From Schinkia azotoformans LMG 9581 (lineage in GTDB: Bacteria; Bacillota; Bacilli; Bacillales; Bacillaceae_J), in the NCBI RefSeq assembly GCF_000307855.1, contig NZ_AJLR01000035.1, positions 1 to 38,789 of the forward strand: DNA of 38,789 nucleotides, read 5' to 3'. A model generated the notes under the pieces. It saw only the letters and a list, made by a program, of their open reading frames with translations. It did no database searches and had not been told where the DNA came from. Shown piece after piece: positions 7,270 through 14,122 of the stretch. Every line of letters begins with the position of its first letter. Position 1 is the stretch's first letter. Made by a program: the position numbers and the translations under genes.

Positions 7270-7412
7270 ACGATTGGGGATAGGGTGTTTTCTACCAAAG
7301 GAAGGAGTATACGATTTATTATACTTATTCAAGCAACTATTGTGAAATACGCGAGTAGAGTCTTACAGAACGATTTTGATATATGTTGATGAGATCAAAT
7401 TAATTTATTAAT
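7270..7412 (+). pseudogene. Broken copy of the small plus-strand ORF beside pyrE (unit C)
   Basis: This stretch matches 17588-17729 closely in blocks such as TATACGATTTATTA, ATTGTGAAATACGCGAG and GTTGATGAGATCAAATTAAT. Indels near CTACCAAAGGAAGG and GCGAGTAGAG put the frame out, so no full-length protein can be made. It is followed by a copy of the pyrE terminator and a pyrE scrap, in the same order as beside the real pyrE. Confidence 0.75.
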
Positions 7413-7414
7413 GT

Positions 7415-7439
7415 AAAAAACCCTCCAAGGAGGTTTTTT
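7415..7439. terminator. Copy C of the pyrE bidirectional terminator
   Basis: AAAAAACC(C)TCC and GGAGGTTTTTT form a stem with one bulged C and A/T runs on both sides. The position between the ORF remnant and the pyrE scrap equals that of 17733-17761 beside the true pyrE. Confidence 0.75.
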
Positions 7440-7440
7440 A

Positions 7441-7535
7441 CTGTCTTTTTTACAGCTTCATCCAGCTTCCATCCTCTTATAGCCCCGCTCTAATTCATAT
7501 GTAAAAATGTCAACCGTCCCAAGCACTTCACATCC
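7441..7535 (-). pseudogene. pyrE remnant (copy C), internally deleted
   Basis: On the minus strand the stretch encodes a recognisable part of Pyr[21 protein letters not shown], joined directly to the coding end (ESWMTL-like) and the region before the terminator. The part in between, about 45 codons, is missing; the join is near 7476/7477. Nothing remains of the gene before the GCEVLG segment. It cannot encode an enzyme. It is the third pyrE 3' end in the window. Confidence 0.8.
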
Positions 7536-7600
7536 ATTTCCCACTCTTCTCATTCAATGTAGGTTTCCGTTGACCGACGTTTAATATTGAATTACCCGAA

Positions 7601-8090
7601 TTATATCTTTTCAGATGAAATAATTATGGTCTTTGTTTTGTCATCCCAAGTTATCTGCGCATGAAATGCTTCTAGAACAGATCTTATTGGTATATATACC
7701 CTATTATCTTTAATAATTATATTGGTATCAATTGCTACAGGCCATGTGTGATGTGGCTCTGATGAGGCACGCGGCCAAGTTTCCGTCTTATATTGATCAA
7801 CATAATTTTCACCTACAAAGATGCGTACATTTAAGTCGTTTTTTGTTGCTATTACCACTCCTTGACTAAAATCAATCCATTTGACTTCAGCACCAAATTG
7901 TTCAAGAATAACCCTAAACGGAACGAGCGTTCTATTGTTTTTATCAATAAATGGTTTTCCTGAATCGGCAGTGAACTCTACTTCTTTATTATCTATAGTA
8001 ACATTAATAGAATCGGAAGCAGCTAACACTCCAATGGAATTTACAAAAAAAAGTAAAGACTATTATAATACATAGCCAGAATTTTTTCAT
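7601..8090 (-). pseudogene. Exported copper-amine-oxidase-type (stalk) domain protein, frameshifted in the signal peptide
   Basis: The main frame (7601-8029) has two repeats typical of the copper amine oxidase N-terminal-like domain: NRTLVPFRVILEQFGAEVKW and NRVYIPIRSVLEAFHAQITW. This stalk domain is common in secreted Bacillus proteins. No good start exists in that frame. A start at 8090 (MKKFWLCIIIVFTFF), preceded by AAAGGA, gives a typical signal peptide but runs in another frame; a one-base change in a run of eight A (plus strand 8045-8052) would join it to VNSIGVLAASDS, a good cleavage site. The gene is either off by mutation, phase-variable by slippage at the A8 run, or affected by a sequencing error. 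Confidence 0.7.
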
Positions 8091-8159
8091 TTTACAAACC
8101 AAATCCTTTCATTTAAATTAAATATTTCCACAGTTCCAATACTTTCTTTGTTATTCCAT

Positions 8160-8214
8160 CTCAAACTTCACACACTTACAAAAGTACTAGAGTTTTTTAT
8201 GTGTGAAGTTTGAG
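8160..8214. repeat. 15-bp perfect inverted repeat
   Basis: CTCAAACTTCACACA and TGTGTGAAGTTTGAG pair perfectly with a 25-base loop. There is no T-run on either side, so it is not a normal terminator. It lies between the stalk-domain gene and a truncated gene and might be the ends of a small mobile element or a strong RNA hairpin. Confidence 0.6.
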
Positions 8215-8275
8215 TTTCCAACCAACTTTTCTTATAACTTTTGTTTACGATGAACATTCCACGTAGCCTATTTCC

Positions 8276-8956
8276 CTAAAATTCTATGGAGATTTTTTCT
8301 GCATACCAAGCACTACTACTATGAACCGTCACATTTGAATAATTTGTCCAGTCTGCTTTAAACCTTCCTCTTCTATCAGGATTTGTGTTGTTTGATGAAT
8401 ATCTAGCATATCCAGTAGGAGAGTACAAATAACTATCTGAAAAAGATGCATTTTTAAAATATAGTCCTGTTCCAGTAACTTCATCTGTATCACATAAAGT
8501 TATCTGTCTGTTAAAATGCACTCCACTACCGTTACTTGGGAAGTAACTGTAGTGATAATATGATTTATCCCAAAAAACCTTTGAGAAGTTATTACCATCA
8601 AGAACTCTTAGTCTAACATAATCTCCAACAATTGCTATATGCATATATATGTTTTGACCAGCACTTATTGTATAGTTTGGAGCTTCTGCCAACCAGCCTG
8701 TCAAATCACCTGAAGCAAATCCTTTCCATGAACCGTTATAATAGCCAATACCATAATCGTTAGATTTATAAGTAGTACCTTGTCTTCCTACAGTAAAGAA
8801 CATATACGCGGCTTGACCGGTTGATTTTTTAGTGTAAGCACTCCCAACTACGCCATATGCTGTACTTTCCGTATAGCCAGTTAATGATTGTACTTCATAT
8901 CCAACTCCATCATCATGAAATGGACGTTTGTGATCATTATATGGAGTTATATCGAT
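8276..8956 (-). pseudogene. 5'-truncated gene for a secreted-type protein rich in Tyr/Ser/Gly
   Basis: The frame is open well before the first ATG (8803) up to about 8956, reading GIDITPYNDHKRPF and GYEVQSLTGYTESTAYGVVG, and this part matches the rest in composition. There is no usable start codon or ribosome binding site in the extension, so the original 5' end with its likely signal peptide is lost. The sequence (YYNGSWKGF, IYMHIAIVGDYVRLRVLDG, WYAEKISIEF) suggests a beta-rich extracellular domain. I recognise no family. It now abuts another gene fragment (8964-9185), so a deletion or recombination join lies near 8956-8964. Confidence 0.55.
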
Positions 8957-8963
8957 CCCATTG

Positions 8964-9185
8964 TTATCCTTTCAAATCCCCTGAATCATAGACACTGACG
9001 ATTTCGCTAATGCTGAAATTTAGCTTCTTTATTTTCAAAATTGCAACGCCTTTTCCTATGGTTTCATCAGTCAATAAGAAGTAATAATAATTTTTGTCTT
9101 CATCTATTCCAGTAACTATTATTTTATCACGATCAGTCGGTCCTAGTTTTTTCAATTCACCAAACACTATTAGTGGAGTACTACC
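8964..9185 (-). pseudogene. Gene fragment, about 70 aa
   Basis: The frame reads GSTPLIVFGELKKLGPTDRD, then KIIVTGIDEDKNYYYFLLTD and a terminal SVYDSGDLKG. A GTG at 9167 could serve as start but has no ribosome binding site. The frame is open a few codons further upstream, and the end abuts the truncated gene to its left. The beta-strand-like pattern could be one blade of a propeller or a similar repeat, but I cannot name a family. It is most likely a leftover of a larger gene. Confidence 0.4.
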
Positions 9186-9227
9186 TTAGAAAAAATATAA
9201 TTTCAATAACATTAAATATAAAAATGA

Positions 9228-9259
9228 GCAGGCTGTCCCTATAACTATCGACAGCCTGC
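9228..9259 (-). terminator. Terminator after the 112-aa gene
   Basis: GCAGGCTGTC and GACAGCCTGC form a perfect 10-bp stem with a 12-base loop. On the minus strand it is followed by TCATTTTTATATTT. It lies 12 bp past the stop at 9271. Confidence 0.8.
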
Positions 9260-9270
9260 ATCCTTTATTT

Positions 9271-9609
9271 TTAAACTTTTCTATTAATTAATATATTGCA
9301 CCCATCTACCATTCCCAAATTATAAGCTTTCTCAATGTATGACAATTTCTCATTTTCAAATTGCATATTTCCGTTGTATAAACTATTAATAAGACTATCT
9401 TCTCGCTGCTTTATCGGGACATTTCGTACGTAACTTTTATTTACTACTTCATTATTTTTTAGAACATCCAAAAAATCTGAAAAATTCATAGACATATGTT
9501 CATTACTATATGATTGATGGTTGTTCATCCTATTTTCAAATCGTGATACTACAGTTAATTTTGTATAGGCGGCAAAGGCTGCACGGTTTTGATCAATGCT
9601 AATTGACAA
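9271..9609 (-). CDS. Hypothetical protein, 112 aa, TTG start
   Basis: The protein begins MSISIDQNRAAFAAYTKLTV, lacks a signal peptide or membrane helix, and is rich in Asn. The start is TTG at 9609; AGGAGG in the last codons of the upstream gene lies 8 bases before it, and only 3 bp separate the genes. This suggests translational coupling to the exported protein at 9613-10233. A strong terminator follows, so the two form a two-gene operon, probably downstream of the ComA-box module at 10439-10627. The family is unknown. A secreted protein with a cytosolic partner would fit a toxin-immunity or effector-chaperone pair, but nothing in the sequence proves it. Confidence 0.65.
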   Translation of the reverse strand: MSISIDQNRAAFAAYTKLTVVSRFENRMNNHQSYSNEHMSMNFSDFLDVLKNNEVVNKSYVRNVPIKQREDSLINSLYNGNMQFENEKLSYIEKAYNLGMVDGCNILINRKV

Positions 9610-9612
9610 TTC

Positions 9613-10233
9613 TTATTCCTCCTCCCTACTTTCTGTTGCCTTTTTATCTTCTTCTGCTTTTTTAACTAAATTATCAGTTAACTGTTTTAGGATTTCTTCG
9701 CTTAAAACATGAACTTCTTTATTGTCGTAACTTACAGAAGAAGTCTGAGTATTAATTAATGATCCTGTAGGGATTAAGTCGAAATTAAGGTAATCATAAA
9801 ATGTCCTATTAGGAGGATAGTAATTTCGAGCTTCCACATTAATTGAACCATTTAAATAACCAAATGGAATTTCTTTATAAACAATTTTTCCATATACAAT
9901 TCTATCAGGACCAGACAGATAATCAGGTGGTAATGGCTCAGTGGTATATTTTGTAATATCTTGGCCCCCACTATAAATTCTTAAAGTTCCAGATAATTCA
10001 GTGCCCTCGACATAAATTGCAAAATAGGCTGTATTTCCCTCTAAAGGCTTACTTGCCCAATTTTGATTAAAATAGATATCTTCCCATTCATAGTTATTGC
10101 CATCTGATGTTACTGCAATTATTTGAAGATCTGTTAATTGTGGCGCAGGACCAGCATGTACAATGGAATTATTAACAATTAACGTAGAAAAAAACAACAT
10201 GGTTGTAATAAATTTAATTATATGTTTTCTCAT
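9613..10233 (-). CDS. Secreted protein of unknown function, about 206 aa
   Basis: I chose the ATG at 10233 (MRKHIIKFITTMLFF) because GAGGGGA lies just before it and it starts a proper signal peptide with likely cleavage after ...NNSIVHA. A longer frame to 10281 has no signal logic. The mature part begins GPAPQLTDLQIIAVTSDG and has a beta-sandwich look (TAYFAIYVEGTELSGTLRIY). It ends in a charged, Lys/Glu-rich tail (KKAEEDKKATESREEE). No family is recognised. The two ComA boxes at 10498-10616 lie 265-380 bp upstream in the same orientation, with no other gene between, so quorum regulation is plausible. Confidence 0.7.
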   Translation of the reverse strand: MRKHIIKFITTMLFFSTLIVNNSIVHAGPAPQLTDLQIIAVTSDGNNYEWEDIYFNQNWASKPLEGNTAYFAIYVEGTELSGTLRIYSGGQDITKYTTEPLPPDYLSGPDRIVYGKIVYKEIPFGYLNGSINVEARNYYPPNRTFYDYLNFDLIPTGSLINTQTSSVSYDNKEVHVLSEEILKQLTDNLVKKAEEDKKATESREEE

Positions 10234-10438
10234 TTTATCTTCCCCTCTCTTTACATTGTTTATTTTAATAGTCTTAATCACACTATTATTTTACTAAAAT
10301 TATACAAATAAATATATTACTAATCCCTGCATATTTCCAGGTAATTAGTATACAGAACCCGCACTATCTTCATATTTTTCCCAATCCGAAACATTAATCA
10401 CTCCCATTGAAATTCGAAATTCAATAAAAATATCTTTT

Positions 10439-10627
10439 AAGAGATCTCTTGTATTTAATGATAATCTACTTTTCGCGACAAATACAACGAAAAAAATTTG
10501 CGGTATTCCGCATATGTTTTCGTTCGGTATTGCGGTTTTTTATTTCGGTCTTCGCTGTTCTTTGTCCATTTAAGATTGGGTGCAACCTACCGAAACAACA
10601 TTGCGGAAAGCCTCAATAAAATTTCGT
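10439..10627. promoter_or_regulatory. ComA-box module, copy B
   Basis: The module starts with the palindrome AAGAGATCTCTT (10439-10450). It has box 1 TTGCGG-TATT-CCGCAT (10498-10513), loose half-sites TTCGG, TTGCGG and TATTTCGG (10523-10548), and box 2 TTGCGG-AAAG-CCTCAA (10601-10616). Box 2 is flanked at 3 bp by CCGAAACA and AATTTCGT, the same four-part plan as at comQ. It is collinear with 17272-17462, at roughly four of five bases identical by eye. It lies upstream of the exported-protein operon at 9271-10233. Confidence 0.8.
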
Positions 10628-10660
10628 AAAAAGTCCTAAGAATGGCGGTTTTTGTCTCTT

Positions 10661-10894
10661 TTAAAAAAAAATTATAATAGACCATAAAAAGAATGCATAA
10701 GTAAGCACACCTAAAAATGTAGAATAGTTATCTGAAATTAAATAACTAATAAAAGAGAACATTCCACATATTGCATAATAAATTGAATTATGATTCTTCC
10801 ACCTTTTTATAATATTAAAAAGGAGCCCAGCTGCCAAAGAAATAGCAAAGAATATGACTAATCTTATGAAAATGCCAAACATAAAATCTAGCAT
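10661..10894 (-). CDS. Small membrane protein, 77 aa
   Basis: The protein starts MLDFMFGIFIRLVIFFAISL and has three hydrophobic segments (about residues 3-27, 38-53 and 58-77) with a basic linker (IIKRWKNHNS). GAGGTG lies 6-7 bases before the ATG. It sits between ComA-box module B and the IS3 element, the same relative place as the 144-aa membrane protein in unit C. No family is recognised. It could be an immunity-type or transport-related small protein, but that is speculation. Confidence 0.55.
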   Translation of the reverse strand: MLDFMFGIFIRLVIFFAISLAAGLLFNIIKRWKNHNSIYYAICGMFSFISYLISDNYSTFLGVLTYAFFLWSIIIFF

Positions 10895-11045
10895 GGTATC
10901 ACCTCGAATTTTAAAGGATAGGAAATACCTTTCCTTTTTATGGCTTAACTAGTTAAGTAACTATTAATTTAGCAAAGAAAACCTTTGAACTGAACTGCAC
11001 CCCAATTGTTAGACACCATCTAACAACTGGAGGTGCAGTTTTTCT

Positions 11046-11564
11046 ATGGCTAAATTTACTGCAGAAGACAAATTACAAGCAGTTAAACGTTATTTAAATG
11101 GAAATGAGAGTTCATATGAAATAGCTAAATCTTTAGGAACTGATAATAAAGCGATTCTTAAATGGGTCAAACAATACGAATATAATGGTGTCGAAGTTTT
11201 TATTAAGCCTTGTACAAATTACACACAACAGTTTAAACTAGACGTACTAAATTACATGATTGAACATGGTACGTCCTTAAATGAAACAGCAGCGATTTTT
11301 AAGATCCCTGCCCCTTCAACCATTATTGTTTGGAGAAAACTATTTGAAACACAAGGATTAGATGCCCTTCAATCAAAGAAAAAGGGGCGTCCATCCATGA
11401 AAAAGGAATCCAATCAGCAACCTAAACAAGCACCAGTCAGAGACTCTACTGAAGCACTTGAAGCGCGTATTAAACAACTAGAAATGGAAAACGAGTATTT
11501 AAAAAAGTTGAATGCCTTAGTTCAAAACAAGGAAAAATCACCAAACAAGACAAAGCGCAAGTAG
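11046..11564 (+). CDS. IS3-family OrfA (DNA-binding helix-turn-helix protein)
   Basis: The 172-residue protein has two helix-turn-helix segments (about residues 5-45, with NGNESSYEIAKSLGTDN, and 60-105, with HGTSLNETAAIFKIPAPST) and a C-terminal coiled coil (about 135-165, IKQLEMENEYLKKLNALVQ). This is the IS150-subgroup OrfA plan: it binds the IS ends and dimerises. The A6G motif at 11501-11507 allows a -1 shift into the orfB frame, giving an OrfAB fusion transposase. The gene belongs to the complete element at 10991-12436. Confidence 0.9.
   Translation: MAKFTAEDKLQAVKRYLNGNESSYEIAKSLGTDNKAILKWVKQYEYNGVEVFIKPCTNYTQQFKLDVLNYMIEHGTSLNETAAIFKIPAPSTIIVWRKLFETQGLDALQSKKKGRPSMKKESNQQPKQAPVRDSTEALEARIKQLEMENEYLKKLNALVQNKEKSPNKTKRK
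11501..11507 (+). promoter_or_regulatory. A6G slippery site for programmed -1 frameshift
   Basis: AAAAAAG in the phase A-AAA-AAG of orfA. After a -1 slip the frame stays open (VECLSSKQGKITKQDKAQ) straight into orfB, which is how IS150-type elements make the OrfAB transposase. Confidence 0.75.
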
Positions 11565-11590
11565 TCTATGAACTAAGGCTTAAATACCCG

Positions 11591-12400
11591 GTGAAAGAAC
11601 TCGTAAAGCTCGCTGGCATTCCCCGTAGTACGTACTATGATTTAGTGAAACGTATGAGTCGTCCGGATTCAGACGCTGATTTAAAAGCAGAAATAAAGGC
11701 GATTTATGAAGAACATGAAGGGCGTTATGGCTATCGCCGTATTCGTGATGAACTAGCGAATCGTGGAAAAAATGTGAATCATAAAAAAGTACAACGTATC
11801 ATGAAAGAGCTTGGTTTAAAATGCTTAGTACGTATGAAAAAATATAAATCGTATAAAGGTACAGTGGGTAAAATTGCGCCCAATATCTTAGACCGTAAAT
11901 TTATGGCAGACGCACCAAATGAAAAGTGGGTAACAGACATTACGGAATTTAAATTATTTGGTGAGAAACTTTATTTATCACCTGTTTTAGATTTATATAA
12001 CGGGGAGATTATCACGTATACAATTGGCTCTAGACCAACCTATTCCCTTGTTTCGGACATGTTGGAACAGGCATTTGAACGTTTACCAGAGAATCATCAA
12101 TTACTGATGCATTCCGATCAAGGTTGGCATTATCAAATGGAGAAATATCGACGTGCTCTAAAATCAAGATGGATTGTCCAAAGTATGTCTCGTAAGGGGA
12201 ACTGTTACGATAATTCGGTAATGGAGAATTTCTTTGGAATTATGAAATCCGAGTTCCTCTACATGACAGAATTTGAAAGTGTAGAGCATTTTAAAATAGA
12301 ATTAGAAAAATACATCAATTACTACAATACGAAGCGAATAAAGGCAAAATTAAAAATGAGTCCGGTGCAATACCGAACTCATTTTACCCAAGTTGCCTAA
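11591..12400 (+). CDS. IS3-family OrfB (DDE integrase-type transposase domain)
   Basis: The 269-residue frame has the HTH_21-type segment (EEHEGRYGYRRIRDELANRG, about residues 41-60) and an rve integrase core. The DDE residues are visible: D116 in WVTDITEF, D176 in MHSDQGWHYQ and E212 in SVMENFFG, with the usual K nearby. The frame is open upstream of the first start codon and joins orfA by the frameshift site, so the working protein is most likely the OrfAB fusion. No damage is seen. Confidence 0.92.
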   Translation: MKELVKLAGIPRSTYYDLVKRMSRPDSDADLKAEIKAIYEEHEGRYGYRRIRDELANRGKNVNHKKVQRIMKELGLKCLVRMKKYKSYKGTVGKIAPNILDRKFMADAPNEKWVTDITEFKLFGEKLYLSPVLDLYNGEIITYTIGSRPTYSLVSDMLEQAFERLPENHQLLMHSDQGWHYQMEKYRRALKSRWIVQSMSRKGNCYDNSVMENFFGIMKSEFLYMTEFESVEHFKIELEKYINYYNTKRIKAKLKMSPVQYRTHFTQVA

Positions 12401-12436
12401 TGAAATAACCATGTCTAACTTTTAGGGGTCACTTCA

Positions 12437-12457
12437 TATAATGAGGGTTTTTTCCTG
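12437..12457. terminator. Half of a pyrE terminator (copy B), cut by the IS
   Basis: TATAATGAGGGTTTTTTCCTG matches the right half of the terminator beside the true pyrE (17745-17765). The left arm (AAAAAACCCTC) and the small ORF expected beyond it are absent; the IS right end directly abuts the remaining half. Confidence 0.75.
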
Positions 12458-12462
12458 ACTTT

Positions 12463-13083
12463 TTACAACGTCATCCAGCTTTCATCCTCCGGATTTTTCC
12501 GCCATTCTTTTAATTTTTCAAGCTCAGCTTCACTTACTAAGCCCTTTTCTAAAGCGACTTCAATTAAATTAGAATAATCACTTAAGGCAAAAGCTTTGAT
12601 GTTTGCTTCGTCAAGTTGTCTATAGCCTCGATCTAATTCATACGTAAAAATAGCAACTGTACCAAGCACTTCACAGCCGGCTTCACGAAGTGCTTCAACA
12701 GCTGTAATCACACTGCCGCCGGTTGAAATTAAGTCTTCAACAACGACGACTTTTTGACCCGGCTTTACAGCACCTTCGATTTGATTCCCCCTACCATGAC
12801 CTTTCGGCTTACTGCGGACATAGCACATTGGTAAATTAAGTAGATCGCTAACCCATGCCGCATGAGGGATGCCGGCTGTTGCTGTTCCAGCCACGACTTC
12901 GCAGCCATTAAATTCTGTTTCGATTAATCCTGCGAGGCCTTTCGCAATTTCCTTACGAAGCCCTGGATACGATAATGTTAAGCGATTATCGCAATAAATC
13001 GGTGATTTTATCCCAGAGGACCATGTAAATGGTTCACTTGGCCGTAAATGCACCGCCCCTATGGGTTTTATATCAAACTTCAT
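12463..13083 (-). CDS. pyrE: Second orotate phosphoribosyltransferase (pyrE copy B), altered N-terminus
   Basis: The 206-residue protein is collinear with the true PyrE (17771-18403) from [17 protein letters not shown] to the end, with scattered changes (VVAGTATAG for [21 protein letters not shown] for [12 protein letters not shown]). The PRPP site [12 protein letters not shown] is intact. The first 12 codons of PyrE are replaced by an unrelated MKFDIKP, so the copy was joined at that point to other DNA. Its ATG overlaps the stop of a preceding short frame (ATGA), so it could be translated by coupling, but no promoter or good ribosome binding site of its own is clear. Loss of the N-terminal helix may weaken dimer formation. 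It may be a working duplicate or a pseudogene in progress. Confidence 0.8.
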   Translation of the reverse strand: MKFDIKPIGAVHLRPSEPFTWSSGIKSPIYCDNRLTLSYPGLRKEIAKGLAGLIETEFNGCEVVAGTATAGIPHAAWVSDLLNLPMCYVRSKPKGHGRGNQIEGAVKPGQKVVVVEDLISTGGSVITAVEALREAGCEVLGTVAIFTYELDRGYRQLDEANIKAFALSDYSNLIEVALEKGLVSEAELEKLKEWRKNPEDESWMTL

Positions 13084-13208
13084 TGAAGATGCATCTCATG
13101 ATTAATCTGATGACATAAATCCTGTAAAAATTGGTGTAGTTCCTCACTCTTACGATTGTAGTTTTCGGGTTGATAATTTAATAAATCTGCGAAAGCTTTC
13201 CAAAACAT
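13080..13208 (-). CDS. Short frame before pyrE copy B (fragment?)
   Basis: A 42-residue frame begins [18 protein letters not shown] and ends QINHEMHLQ, with its TGA overlapping the ATG of pyrE copy B. The residue mix looks like real protein, but there is no ribosome binding site and a stop lies just upstream. It is probably the C-terminal scrap of a lost gene at the point where pyrE copy B was joined. No family is recognised. Confidence 0.3.
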   Translation of the reverse strand: MFWKAFADLLNYQPENYNRKSEELHQFLQDLCHQINHEMHLQ

Positions 13209-13313
13209 TAAAGAGACGTTCTATACAACCTATTGATATACACTCGAAGGATAAGATCGAAATTTTTTGTCTCAATTATTTTCAATTTTAATTTTAAGAT
13301 CAAATCTCTTTAA

Positions 13314-14018
13314 TTAGTTCTTCCACTCTCTTATAAAGTTCGTGGCTTCCTTCACATTATATGTTTTAAAAAGAAGTTTTTCTGTATCAAAAACGAGGAT
13401 AACCGGTAACTTTTCAATGTCCAACTCCTTTTTGTAATCAACAACAAAATCTTTCTGATAATCATGAAAATTTAGAGTGGGTTCTTGGCTAATCAAATCA
13501 GACATATCCTCAGAATCATAGGATAACGGGTTCACTGCATCCTGAATAATTGATACTCGTAATTTATTTGTGTCGTTAGATAAAAAATCTCTTAATTTTT
13601 CATGATACGTCAAATCTAACAAAACTATTTCCATTGCTAATACATTTTTCTTATTTTGAAATATTGGTGGTGTTATAAGTACTTTTTGTCCGATTTTTAA
13701 AGTCTCGAATTCTGCTTTTGTTCCATTCTCATATCGAAATACCGTATTATCATTTGTTTTCACTTCTGAAATAATATTAGATGCGATTACTGTGTCTTCA
13801 TCTTTGGGAATATCTCTATGGAACCAGTCATTAATGTTAACGACAATCAAATCTTTATCACTATAAACTTTTTCTACAAACCCAAGCATTTTATCATCTT
13901 GATACTCAACATTATTTTCATTTTTATTAATTTTTTCACTACATGAATATAGTACTAAAACGCTGAATAAAAGCAATACTAAAAATATTTTTCTAGTTCC
14001 CAAATGCTTTACCCCCAT
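13314..14018 (-). CDS. Lipoprotein of unknown function, 234 aa
   Basis: The N-terminus has a basic start, a hydrophobic core (KIFLVLLLFSVLVLYSC) and a lipobox with Cys at about residue 26, so it should be anchored to the outer face of the membrane. The middle (about 45-130) includes GFVEKVYSDKDLIVVNIND and LKIGQKVLITPP, a small beta-barrel-like pattern seen in DUF3221-type Bacillus lipoproteins. The C-terminal part (LPVILVFDTEKLLFKTYN) looks thioredoxin-like but has no CxxC. The annotated ATG (14018) has a poor upstream site; a TTG at 14003 preceded by GGGGGT may be the true start. Family placement is tentative. Confidence 0.6.
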   Translation of the reverse strand: MGVKHLGTRKIFLVLLLFSVLVLYSCSEKINKNENNVEYQDDKMLGFVEKVYSDKDLIVVNINDWFHRDIPKDEDTVIASNIISEVKTNDNTVFRYENGTKAEFETLKIGQKVLITPPIFQNKKNVLAMEIVLLDLTYHEKLRDFLSNDTNKLRVSIIQDAVNPLSYDSEDMSDLISQEPTLNFHDYQKDFVVDYKKELDIEKLPVILVFDTEKLLFKTYNVKEATNFIREWKN

Positions 14019-14122
14019 ACACTAAAAAATATGTATATATAATTATTTACTTGACTCTTGCATATTTTAGAAATTCACCTAAAAAAGGGCATACGTATCC
14101 CGTCTAGCGATTTGGAATTTTT

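Larger units (their letters stand above)
10991..12436 (+). mobile_element. Complete IS3-family insertion sequence (IS150-like)
   Basis: The ends are imperfect inverted repeats: TGAACTGCACCCC...GTTAGAC at the left (from 10991) and its counterpart TGAAGTGACCCC...GTTAGAC, read inward on the minus strand, at the right (ending 12436). Inside are orfA and orfB with an A6G slippery site. Both genes and the catalytic residues are intact, so it may be active. The flanking bases (AAC left, TAT right) show no 3-4 bp target duplication. The right flank starts in the middle of a pyrE terminator whose other half is missing. Confidence 0.85.
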
